Assembly (NCBI GenBank): GCA_019925105.1
Contig: JAHGAU010000009.1
Location: forward strand, 434,001-498,000
Direction: 5' to 3'
Origin: Niebla homalea
Lineage: Eukaryota; Ascomycota; Lecanoromycetes; Lecanorales; Ramalinaceae
Length of the DNA stretch: 64,000 nt
In this document: piece by piece, positions 42,729-53,208 of the stretch
How positions within the stretch are numbered: the stretch's first letter is position 1
Layout of the letters: the number at the start of each line of letters is the position of its first letter
Translations under genes and position numbers: made by a program
The notes under the pieces: generated by a model
Seen by the model: the letters and a program-made list of their open reading frames with translations, nothing else
Databases searched by the model: none
What the model was told of the DNA's origin: nothing

Positions 42729-43507
42729 CACTCAACCATGTTAATGATAATGACTTGCCAAAACATTTGGAAAGGTGGGCAACGGATTATGCCAGTACTG
42801 ACGATAATACCAGCTATAATATAGAGGAAATATGCTGGTCCGTCCCACGTTTGTGTAGTGTGTGTACCTGGGATTCCAGGATGTAGTGTTCCGAGGCCTT
42901 GTCGAATGAACAACAATCGGTGATGCTCATTGAACAGGTCTGTTTCGAACTCTTGCAGTTGTCTGAACTTCTAACAGATCTTTATTAGTGCCTTCTCAGA
43001 TATATTCGGCTATGAGCTGATACTGACCTGAAGGCACAGAGTCCTAATAGCAACAAGATCGTGAATTGAGTCGATCGGGTCTGAGAATGACGAAAAGCAG
43101 ATATAGAAGGCTAGACTAGACTTTCAAGGCGGTTCATGGATCTTCACGTAGGAAAATCTTATAAAGCCTTGCCGAAAACATTGTGACATGCAAGCTTCAG
43201 AACAAGCAGTAGAGCTCGGCCTGCCGTTGTCTATTCCTACTCCTGAAAAGCTCGGCTTTTTCGTGGACCATAATTCTGAGGATATCCTCTGGGCCATTCA
43301 AGATTCTGAAGTCTGAGGTGCGATTATGTCCACAAATGAAGATCTCATACTTTTGCCCTTGTATCGTACAGCTGCTCCATCCCATTCCATCGTCACTCAT
43401 TATCGCTCGCTCTATCTTTTCTCAATCCAATGACGCCCACGCTCCCAAAGCAGCCGCCACGAGGGGAAAGCATCCCCTCACAACATTCATATTACTCCAG
43501 GACTTGA
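42729..43507. other. Convergent intergenic region
   Basis: This is 779 bp between the stop codons of DOM34 and the DUF1772 gene. A 67-codon open frame on the minus strand (43197-43400) has no family resemblance. No repeat or RNA gene was noted. Confidence 0.5.
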
Positions 43508-44040
43508 TCAACTCCCCCGCCGACCCCCCTTGGCCAACCCGACCTCCGATATCTCCGCATTCCCCTCAACGCCTTGGATGTCATCGTGCTTCTTGAACAA
43601 CTTCCTGTTCGTGGGCATCATGACGATCATCGTCCACGGCCAAATCGCTGCATTCGCCAGCCAGCAGAGCCCGTACATCTCAGCCTTGTGCTGGTTCAGC
43701 GTGCCCTTCATCTGGTACGCGAGATAGCCGTAGGCAACCATCGACACGAGCGCGATGCCTGGGTGCGCGATCTTGCCCACGTCGAAGGATTTCTTCCATT
43801 GCCGGACGATGAGGGGGTTTGGCGCGAGGAGGAGGGAGGGGATTGCGTAGTAGGAGATGCAGAGGGTGCCGCCTGTAGGTGTGGTTAGTTTGGCATTGAT
43901 TGTTTTGTTCACGAGGATTGTTTCAGCAAGATCGGTGTGCCGGTTTTCAAGACGCAGGATTTTGGCTTACCAGCGACGAAGCCTGCAGCTGTGATGCCAA
44001 CGGTCTGCGCGACCCGGATGCCATTCGGTGTGGCTGACAT
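43508..44040 (-). CDS. DUF1772-type small membrane protein (anthrone-oxygenase-like)
   Basis: The exons are 44040-43971 and 43872-43508 (144 aa), with a 98-nt intron of donor GTAAGC and CAG acceptor in phase 1. Four hydrophobic segments are visible: VAQTVGITAAGFVAGGTLCI, YYAIPSLLLAP, ALVSMVAYGYLAYQ and GLCWLANAAIWPWTMIVMMP. The last is followed by TNRKLFKK, the family's common TNxxL ending. DUF1772 includes anthrone/noranthrone oxygenases of polyketide pathways and many fungal proteins of unknown role; the function here cannot be fixed. No polyketide synthase is nearby. The start MSATPNGIRVAQ was chosen because it is the first ATG joining in phase to the second exon. Confidence 0.75.
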
Positions 44041-44736
44041 GATGCTTGAACGCTCGGCCGCTGTAAGGAATAAACGTTTTGTAGTTTCCAGTGGTGAGAT
44101 GTCTGCTGGGTCGCAGCTTCGGAAGTCAATGGTGATGGCGTCAAATATCAAGCTGTGAGAAAGCAGAGGAGGCACTAGGCAGCCATGTTTGACGCGAGTA
44201 TACTGACCAAGTCCCTGCTGATAGTGGCCGAGGGGCAACACAACGATCAGACCCCAGCTAAGCCCGATTAATGCTAGTCTTCCATGGACCGCATTTAGCG
44301 CCTGTCCCCTCTAGGGCTGGATTGCAGCAATACTTGGATGATGGAGCCATCGAATATCATGCTAGTTTAATCCAATATTTCACATTCTGTCAGGCTCTAA
44401 ATGCTTAATGGTCTCTCAGCATGAGGTAGGCTCGCTTGCTGGATCCTCAAGGTGCTAGTCAGTAGACCTTGCTTTCCATCATCTACCAAGATTGCTTCCA
44501 TCCATATCGCTCGCTTGTCCAAGAATCTGAAATGTAAAAGAGTGTGTTCATCCATATCCCCTGATTGTCCAAGAATCTGAAATGAAAAGGAATGTGTCCA
44601 TCCGTGTCGCTCGCTTGTCCAAGAATCTGGAATGTGAAAAGAATGTGTCTGTCTTCCCGTCACTCCAATCTTCCCAGTATCTACTTTCCGTTGTCCACGT
44701 CTAGACTGACCTTGGACATTGTTGGCCACCGAAGCC
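44041..44736. other. Intergenic region with a 3 x 50-bp repeat
   Basis: This is about 700 bp upstream of the DUF1772 gene and downstream of a DUF6594 relic. It holds the tandem repeat listed separately and probably the DUF1772 promoter; nothing else was seen. Confidence 0.5.
44499..44648. repeat. Tandem repeat, 3 x 50 bp
   Basis: Three head-to-tail copies start at 44499, 44549 and 44599, each with a CATCC(A/G)T(A/G)TC opening and the core TTGTCCAAGAATCTG. Copies differ by about 5-8 substitutions but keep the exact 50-bp period. The array lies between the DUF1772 gene and the remains of a DUF6594 gene. Confidence 0.92.
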
Positions 44737-45063
44737 TATTCGTTGGGGTCCACAAACACGCTGGTTGCATGACCCATCAGCACTACCAGAACCGCGACGA
44801 AAATGGCAGTAACCATGAGGACCTCGTGAGTCTCGGCCTTTATCAGTGTGGTACACAATAGCGACATAGCCAATGTCTAGAGGACTGTGGCAATGATTTG
44901 CCATGTTCCCTTGCTCTACACTTCGTTCTTGCTTTAAGGTTGTAGCGTGAACAGCGTGAAAGCGGCGGCCGAGAGGAGCATCGCCGACAGTGTGGTGATG
45001 AGCGTGCGAAGAAGGATTGCGAGACGATAGGCAGAGACTAGTCGCAAATCCGGCTCTGATCAC
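44737..45063 (-). pseudogene. DUF6594 membrane-protein relic (C-terminal part only)
   Basis: Two adjoining stretches in different frames match the C-terminal transmembrane part of the intact DUF6594 gene at 46.3 kb. The first reads RLAILLRTLITTLSAMLLSA and then AAFTLFTLQP before a stop. The second, in another frame, reads KAETHEVLMVTAIFVAVLVV, LMGHATSVF and stops at 44737. No N-terminal GYPKVA...DCD block was found upstream, so this is a fragment with at least one frame break. It was recognised by comparison with the neighbouring copies within the window and with the family as I remember it. Confidence 0.6.
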
Positions 45064-46314
45064 AGCCTGTGGATGCCAAGATTCGCGCCTAGCACTTGCG
45101 ATATATGATGAAAGAAATGAGCAGTGGCTCGAGCTAGGAATCTTTCAACGTTTTAGAAAGTCATGGGTTATATATCTAAAGGCTTGCCTTGCGTTAAGGG
45201 TAGGTAAGACGCGGCGTTAATATCGCCTCGTAGAATACAAGAACGCCTCTGAAATTTTCTTACCAAAGAGGAAATGTGTGATGCTCTGGTATAATCTAAA
45301 TAAATTATGGATTCAATAGTACTTAAAAGGAATAAAAAATACAGATATCTTGAGATGTCTTTAAAGGCGGAAAAGCCACCTCTGAGATCTACTGACCTCT
45401 CCTCTTCTGGCTTCGGATCTAGGGGTAGGTCACTTTCTACCTCCTCCACCAGTCGACTGTCCGAAGTAGCGGGCATTGCGCTTTCCAAGGTAGCTACATT
45501 GTCATTCGATTGGGGCATTGCACCACCTAGATAGAACGCGGATTCAGTATTGCGTCTGCAGAAACGAATACACCGCGATATATTGACGAGATCCTTCAAG
45601 ATGCGGAATTAGCAGTGCTGTCTACGATAGACAACCTGGAGAACATTGACATGGTCGGGCAAAACGCGAAGTCGGCAACGCTTTACACTGGACAAAGCTC
45701 TTCAAACCTCGATGAAGATGGAAGAAACATGTCCAAGATCAACTCACCATGTAGAAATGAATGTTGGAAAAGACTTGGAACTCTAGGATTCGAGTCAGAC
45801 AGATCCTAAATCAAGAGCAAAGAACTTGAAAAGGCTTTGGTGAATGTTGCTCAACATGAGCTGAGGTGACACATATAAAGCAGCGCGGGGGGCCACAAGT
45901 GTGAAATGAATTACCGGGCGTATGACCCTTTCCTCAATATTTCACTGGCTAATACATTGTTTCGTGCATCCCATAAGGAGACGACCAATACTCTTGCAGC
46001 TCGAGCTGTTTCGAAATATGGGCCCCTCGAGAATTCCAACAGAGTCTCAGACCCTCATCACCTACTTGCACTCCATTTGATTTCAATCTGGCTCCTAACA
46101 CCATGCAGGGAAAGTCCGTTTCTTCCAGGCAAATGGTGATTTGACGATTGCAGACAAAGACGACATCCATTCTGGAATGACTCGCCACGGCAACCTCTCT
46201 TAACCCATTCTCTGGTCAAAGGTGTTTTACAGCCCACCTTAGAAGGTAAAATGTATTTCCACCAGTGCCCTTAGAAAAAGACAGAATGAACTCAGATGCC
46301 TAGGGAAGCTCGAT
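45064..46314. other. Degenerate, gene-poor interval
   Basis: No gene can be supported here. A 143-codon minus-strand open frame (45168-45599) contains an acidic Ser/Pro/Glu-rich stretch that could be a decayed N-terminal exon of the DUF6594 relic, but there is no conserved motif to show it. Confidence 0.4.
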
Positions 46315-47855
46315 TTAGCTTGGTGTCTGATTTAGAAGACCATTTGCAGCAGCAACACCGTTGCTCGTATTCCCGAGGAAGATCACAAGTACTGCAGCAT
46401 ATGCCGCAGTTGCCTGAAGTACTTCCTGTTTTTTCGCCCGAGTAAAGATTGTGATCGAGGCGGCAAAGACCAGCGTGAACAAGAAGATTGTTAGAATTTG
46501 ATAGCTGCTCTGTCGTCTTACTTCCGATGTATTGGAAGGCTGAAGCTCGAAGAGAATGGGCACTGGAATCAGGAGAAGGGATGAGGCGAGAATGATGAGG
46601 AAGATTTGTGATAGGATTTCCATGCGTTTGTGATCGACCAAGAGGAGTTCTTCGTCCCCTGTTTGCTGAGACTGCTCCTTGGAGCGAAAGATAGCCTGCA
46701 AGAAGTCAATCAGACAAATCATACAACGGTGGCATTATAAACATCGAGGGATATTATGTTACTTTTCGTTGAGTAAAATAGTAAAGTCCATAGTCCAGTC
46801 CATAAACAACAAGATGGACAACCGATAATGGGGTTGCTACAACAAGTGGGGAGCAGAAAGCATAATAAAGGGGATTTACCTTAGTGAGTCTTTGAGAAAC
46901 GAAACTGAGGGCTTCTTCGAGGAAATTATGGAACCACCCATGTTCGTCTCCGGGGACGAGCGCTGCGAGGTCAGGACTGTAGCGAATGAACTCCGATTCA
47001 TCGGCAACGAGACTCTCAGTGTTGCGTATCACATTGAACAAAGTCAGCTGCGCCCTACTCGAAGGCCTCTTCATGGCCATGATTTTTTGCACTCGACATA
47101 GAAGTTCGTCTGGAGGAATGTCAGGAGCCTTGGAAAAGAGCCAGTCTTCGCCTTGATCTCTTACCGTACTCGGCCAGCTTCGCCTTCATTTTCGCAGCTA
47201 GTTCATGGCGAGCAGAATGAGGCTGCTGATCATCCCGCCTCCGTGAAACAAGGTTTTTCAAGTCCCCATTCGCAAACTCCCATTCATCGAGTCTTCTCGT
47301 CGTCTTCTCGATCTCCGCAAGTTCATCCTGTACGCTTAAAAGTGCCCTCAAGTGAAGCCAACCGAATTTGCGGAATATGAGCAAGCTGTGATCGCAATCC
47401 TGGAAACCGGCAACCTTAGGATAGCCCACTTGTCGATGGTTTACTGGGGAGGTTGGTCAGAAAGTCAGAATACCAATCTCCTGCGTTCGGGAATACATGC
47501 AAGAAACAATCTCGGGTTTGATCCGCAGATCATCGCTGTAACCCTCTCTGAGGCCAGAAGGCATATGTAACGCCCGTCGAAGGCGCGTTCGCCATGTCTT
47601 GACGCGGATTCCTAGATATATTAGAGCAGAAGCAGCATGGATTTGTCAAATCCTACCACCTAATATTGGATCTTCTTCATTACAGGAATCTGAATCCCAG
47701 AGCGAATCAATGTCGGTTTCTTCACTCTCTCGAGAAGCAGGATCGATCGATAGCCGTTGTGGGATGTTGTTGCCACCTGCCACGTCTTCTTGCTTCGCAA
47801 CCTGTGTAGCTGAAGGCACTACAACATTGCCGTTTTGGCGACAATGGTCTGACAT
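46315..47855 (-). CDS. DUF6594-family membrane protein (apparently intact copy)
   Basis: The proposed exons are 47855-47657, 47443-47165, 47109-46880 and 46695-46315 (362 aa). The family is fungal, often expanded, and of unknown function. After a variable Ser/Glu-rich N-terminus comes the conserved block VGYPKVAGFQDCDHSLLIFR, KFGWLHLRALLSVQDELAEI and WEFANGDLKNLVSRRRDDQQ. KLAEY then joins across a 55-nt intron (branch CTGAC, CAG acceptor) to DELLCRVQKIMAMKRPSSRA. Next come DLAALVPGDEHGWFHNFLEE and, after a 184-nt intron, AIFRSKEQ. The C-terminus has three hydrophobic helices (IFLIILASSLLLIPVPILFE, YQILTIFLFTLVFAASITIF, EVLQATAAYAAVLVIFLGNT). The exon 1 donor (GTAGGA, 213-nt intron) and the start codon are the weak points. 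It lies between two decayed relatives. Confidence 0.68.
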
Positions 47856-50800
47856 TACGCAGTGTTGGGGGTGGGAAAACGGTTGGTACAATTTTTGGCA
47901 ACGAAGGCGCCTTCGCAGGTAGAAGACTGTCCCATACGTCTTTCCACCCGTGTAGCCATGATTTACCCGAACACCGCAGAGCACTGAACGTTTTCTTCGT
48001 GGGACGTCTGGCTAAGGCTGTCCCGATTGGCTCCTCCTGCATGAAGGTGGATCCTCAAGGTTACACGTGGTTTCATTCCACATCACCCTTACTGCTGCAG
48101 TCGTGCAGAGGGGGAAACTCGGATGCTGCCCCTTGCTACACGTGGCACATGAAAACGTGCAATTTTGCCTCAGTACCTGGCATGAATTAAGTGGGGAAAG
48201 ATAGGCAGAATGTGCAGCAATGGTGTGACGAGGATGCACTAGTACATAACGTGTTAAACGAAACCACTGAAATGCTCACTGCAGGAAGTGGGCGTCATCG
48301 GGGGCACCCCTCCCGGAGACCACATGCATTGTACATGCAGCTGGTCATATGCTTTGCCTAAAGGGGCTTAGCAACATGCACGGGACTCAACAGGTCTGAG
48401 GTACTGAGGGAAGCAGATACCGTTGCTTGCCTGAAGCAAAGCGCTGTCTTGGGTGCATTTATATACTGGTCAGATGCTCGAACTGCGGTACATACCTGTG
48501 TCAATGCGAATCATCATCTCATGCTTTCTTTGTTCAGGTAAGCTGGCAGGATCAATAACAAAAAGCTACATTTGTCACGACAGAGCTAGTCACGGAAGCA
48601 CGGAAGTAGGTGTAGGTAGGGGGGTTTGGTCTTGAACATGAAACATCAACCTGCTTGTGCCCCTGATCGACACCGCCGCCACGTGTCGTTAGTCTATGCA
48701 AGGGACAAGGGGGGTAAACATGAAACATTTGCAACCCACTTGAGCAACCCCGATCGACACGGCTACCATGATTTCAACGCTGATTGGCCTTGTTATTACA
48801 TTATCTCTTATCATCCAGCACAACTCTGTAACTGTAGAATGGTCTCGTTGGGGCACATAGAATCTTGTATATTGAGATTCTTTCAGCTGAGCTCTTTCGA
48901 AGATGCTCTTTGAGATTCAGCAATTCCCAGTGATTGGGCAGCAGCAACAGGAATTTGTAGAGCCGGGTCTGGTGTATGAGACAAGCTGTTGTTGAAGACA
49001 GTGCTCCCATTGAGGATGAGATAGTGTATGTAAAAAGGAAATCTGCGTCTCCGTATGGTGGCAATGCTCGAGCTGTAGTGCTACACCAGACTTCTGGAGA
49101 CATGGAGCATTGCATTATCTCAAGTATAGCGTCAGTCGGTCTTCTGGTAGTGTTGCGACAGTTTGACCATTGGCATTCTTCAGGCGATACCACCAGACTC
49201 CAGTCTTCTTCTTTGGCCTCGCACAACAAATCCGTAATCTGATCTTCCTCGGATAACCCTCTCCGTTCAAGTCATACTCGTCATAGACCTCATCCCCTGG
49301 TTCAAATTTTGAAGGTTGCTGTCCATGCATCAGAGTGATTGTTGCAACGCCGCCACCGGATTTTATGACGTTACCTGAGCTCTATTCATTGATTGCGCTC
49401 CGGGTACAGTCTTGAAGCTAGAGCCAAAAGAAAATAATGATCTCCGCTCTGAATCATCCTGTACCCTTTGTTAGTCTACTAGATGGAGGGGGCTTCAGGA
49501 GATTGTTCGAGGCCTATACTTTTCTTGAGCTAGAACATTGAGAAGCTTTCGTTGTTCTGGAAGCAGGCATAAGGCGCTTGGCACTCGTTGATCGTGCGAA
49601 ATTTTTGTAATAAGCAAGGAGGCGTATTGCATCAATAAAGCCGCACTTGATTTTGCAAGTGTAACGAAGCTTAGGACAGGGCAGTAGCAACTTCTTATTA
49701 TCTTAAGCAAACGTCGCCACATTTTCATTAGAGCCGCATCAGCGCAATTATGGGATACCGATGTACCTGTAAGCCTGCGTCAAACTTTGCAGCTTTCGGT
49801 CCTCTGGCGGAGGTGGGGAAATGGCGATCTTACTCGTGGCTAGTTGACGCCCAACATCAGCCTGATCAAGTGGACTGCATGCAAGATTGACTTCTTCCGA
49901 ATGGGCACATCGCACGAGAAGTGGTGGCTAGAAGGTATGTCGACATGCAGATCTCTTGATAACGCTGACACCCATCTTCCCTGGCTGTCTCAGAGTCGAC
50001 CTGCATGATACCAGTAGTGGCCACGGAAGTCCGGGAAAAGAGTTGCGTCAAGATCAATAGCGTTCTGTGAGAAGTCGCTCAGAACCTGTATTGCTCCCAG
50101 CCAGTCTATCAATTCTTGTTCTTCATGTGACAATGGGAACCAAGATGGCAGTTTTATTGAATCGCGAGCGGAATAGGGAATCTATGTTTGGACTCCTAGT
50201 GGTGTGGGCTCCTTGTTGTGCGCTACGTACCTTTTTCTTCGCCGCATGCCTCGGAAGGAACAACACTATTATCATAGATATTCATAAGATTGACGAATCA
50301 TGCCCAAAGGTTTGAGAATGGCGTTCCTGGTATCACAAACCAGCTGAGGGCGCTTTGAGACCGAAAGCTCCGCAGCAATTTCATTTCATGGTAATAAGCT
50401 TCTGATCTCTCACCCAAAAGCGAGCTTACACAGTACACTGGGACTTCCTTGTTCGTAAACTCTAGCACTTGGTCAGTGGTGTATTTTCAAATGATATCTT
50501 TGAGTAGTGTGATAGTTTTAAGCTTTGGATATCTTCAAGCTTCTGCGACCTAAGTCTCCAGCTCCCGGCGGTCCGGATCAACTTAATCTGATACAAAACA
50601 ACACGCCCCCCCAAAAAGACATAGGGGCCACCAGAATGCTGGGCAACATTCCGTGATTCTGCCGCGGCTCACTATGGCTTCTTTTTGAATTCCCAAGCAG
50701 GCCTCGAGGGCGTTTAGCTACTTCATCATAACAAGGAATCTTAAGGCTACTAGGCTGAATCTGGGATGTCTTACTAAAATGAGGACCCAATCATTTGATC

Positions 50801-51358
50801 TGTTTTCAAAGATTAAGGGAAGCTCAGTAGTTCGTCAGCATCTCTAGCCCATAAGTTGAGCGAGCAGCTTCAAGCTATCGCATCTGTGATTGCATTACTT
50901 TTTCGGCTCGCGGCGCACCCTTATTTTGTGGGCCGCCCAAGCCGCCTCCTCGGCCCGCATTTGCCATACCTAGCATGTGCAATACACAGAATCGCATGGG
51001 TGTTATCTCATGTCACACGCATGAGTAGATGAGTGGGCATGAATGTGTGTGTATTGCGTGATCTATGGTCATGCTATGAAAGAAGACAAAAGATGTTTGT
51101 AAGAAATGCCGATGTGTACTGAGATGTACTGCCAGGTGATGTATCTACACGTGTCATGAGAGTGTCTTGGCACCGCTTGCATGACGGCTCAGTAACACTC
51201 CATGCCCGCAAGACCACCATGCCTACACCTATGCTAAAATATCGTGAGTAGTTGTCTACTGAGAAGTCCATATCCGTCATACCCGCTAATCGTTCAAAGC
51301 ACTTTCTTTAGGTATCTTATTCGTTTTGAGATCAACGGCTCTCGATGTACCTCTGATC
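47856..51358. other. Gene-poor degenerate interval (3.5 kb)
   Basis: No confident gene was found. Open frames are short on both strands. Two things stand out: a 71-codon minus-strand frame at 49115-49330 (listed separately), and an imperfect direct repeat near 48635-48760, where an ACATGAAACAT...GATCGACAC pattern recurs about 82 bp apart. The interval looks like decayed accessory DNA. Confidence 0.45.
49115..49330 (-). CDS. Possible small protein, beta-barrel-like (low confidence)
   Basis: This is a 71-codon frame beginning MHGQQPSKFEPGDEVYDEYD with the core GEGYPRKIRLRICCARPKKK, TGVWWYRLKNANGQTVATLP and EDRLTLYL. The alternation of hydrophobic and charged residues and the pattern GDEVY...W(Y)RL...EDRL is like a small SH3/Tudor-type barrel. 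This supports coding, but there is no family identification. It could be a fragment of a larger decayed gene. Confidence 0.3.
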   Translation of the reverse strand: MHGQQPSKFEPGDEVYDEYDLNGEGYPRKIRLRICCARPKKKTGVWWYRLKNANGQTVATLPEDRLTLYLR

Positions 51359-52955
51359 TTACGCTTGGAGGCTATAGTTGCCACTCGCACTCCCTTGGAC
51401 CATGACTAGCACCGCGGAATAAGCAGCAGTCGCCGAGAAGACCTCTTGTTTCCTTGCTCCTGTAAATACGGAGCAGCCTGCGCCGAAGAGGAGCGTGAAT
51501 GCCAAGATGGCCAGGAGTTGTATATTCCCCTTTTCTTGTACTGCGGCTTGCTTCGTGGGTCGCATGAGAAGAGGATGACTACAGGGATGAGGAGGACGGT
51601 AGAAGCGACAACGGCCAGGACTTCCCCCTCCAGGACGTCGATTCTGCGAGGGGAGATTAGGTAGAAATATCTCTCGGAGCACGTTCGAATCTTTTGCTCC
51701 TGAGTGCGGAGAAGTTTCTAGCGAAGCTGCGTCAGCGCTTCCATGCCTTACAGACGAGGAGCACGGAGCTATGAGAGGTACTTGGTCGACTGCTGTGAGG
51801 AGATCCCAGGCCAGCTGAACAGGTACGAAAAAGCCTCCTTTTGTGCTGCTCTCCCAACGAACGCGGAAGCTTGGAAGGGATTTACGAGAAACAGTGTGTT
51901 GAAGATGTTTCCAATGATGATTCCAAACAGTCTATTCAGCCGCCCACTCTCGGCATCACGAGAAACAGATGCCAGGTCATCGCTTCTGCGGATCCAGCCC
52001 GCCTCCTTTCCAGATCTTGCCATATTGTCTTCCAGGCTGATGAAGTTGTAGAGGGAGTTTTATGAATGCTTAGTAGGGCGCTTCATTGCCTGCACCTTCT
52101 GCATCTCTAGCCACAAAATGTCTGAGCAGGGCATAATTAGAGGTCTTGCAGCAGGTCTCGTAAGGAATGTTCACCGTATTCCGTGAGCTTCTCTCTGGTT
52201 TCTTGGATCAGCTCCTTCTCGAATCTGGTTTCATATAGTCGAACTGCCTAGATGAGAGTCTTCCTTTGTCACCATTGTCGAATTCATAAGCATTTTGCTC
52301 CTCCAATGCTTCTTCCAGAGCTTGTAGCTCGTTTTGCAGATCAAGAAGAGCATGGTTGTGCAGCCAGCCGAGCTTTCGATAAATCAGCAGAATAGTAGGA
52401 TCACAGTCCTGGTAAGCAGCAACTTTCGGATAGCCTCGTGGGTACTCGTCCACGGGTCGCTGGTCAGGATTTATGGTCCTTTTGGAGCTCCTATGATACT
52501 TGCATGATCAAATGATGACAGGCACGTCGAACTTTGACGTCTCCTCTGATTTTCGAAATCTGATGGCCTGTCGGAATCGATCTATTCTCGATGACCGAGG
52601 ACAGGCACCAGGCTTCTTCACTAGCGTACACCATCAATACTTGAGCATGCGAGTTGTTTGCTGACTTACCAGGATCAAAATTTTCAGTCGAATGTTCTGA
52701 AGAGTAGGAAGAGCTGCTTGATGATGATGCATCATCATGGGAAGATTCAAGCAGCTGCTGATGGGGAAGGCTTCCGTATTGTCTGCTGGTGAGCCATGTC
52801 TGGAAATGTGACAGTCGGGTTTGAAGCGATTGAAAATGGTGACTGAGAAGACCGAACCTGGTCACACAAGGGTATGGCACGTCATGAAACAAGCATGGCC
52901 TAGAAATTGCATCATGAGAATACTGCGAATTGTGTCGTACAGTGGCATTATCCAA
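51359..52955 (-). pseudogene. DUF6594 membrane-protein pseudogene
   Basis: This is a second full-length but broken relative of the 46.3-kb gene. Recognisable blocks in order are a Ser-rich N-terminus (HDDASSSSSSSYSSEHSTEN), DEYPRGYPKVAAYQDCDPTI and LIYRKLGWLHNHALLDLQNE. Then come QKVQAMKRPTKHS followed by a TAA, and NSLYNFISLEDNMARSGKEA, GWIRRSDDLAS. The C-terminal part is ASTVLLIPVVILFSCDP in one frame, then NIQLLAILAFTLLFGAGCSV and EVFSATAAYSAVLVMVQG in another. Damage seen: a frame shift after MKPDSRR near 52.2 kb, the TAA after KHS near 52.07 kb, a TAG at the start of the fourth exon equivalent (about 51.72 kb), and another frame shift near 51.5 kb. The third-intron donor GTAAATCCC is shared with the intact copy, supporting common descent. 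Confidence 0.68.
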
Positions 52956-53208
52956 GCGGCTCTGACCATTGCGTCAGTTGCCACACTCATTCACCGTATG
53001 CAGATTATCTTAGTCGAGATTATTGAGCGAAGAGAACTGAATATTCCACTTGCTTGGACCGAAGGTTCTGGATCTAGATTATAGCTGGTTGGATTGTCAG
53101 CCTAAACATCGCGCAACATTAATAAATGTACGCGACAATCGTATAGCGAAAGAGTAGAGATTCGTCAGCCTTCCAAAGTTCGTATTACATCTATTTCTTT
53201 ATCAATTT

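Noticed and set aside
45168..45599. 143-codon minus-strand open frame
   Set aside because: It contains a Glu/Pro-rich stretch but no DUF6594 motif; I kept it only as a remark in the gene-poor interval.
51318..51345. Sequence resembling the start of 5.8S rRNA (GATCAACGGCTCTCG)
   Set aside because: Only about ten bases are similar and the following sequence does not match rRNA.
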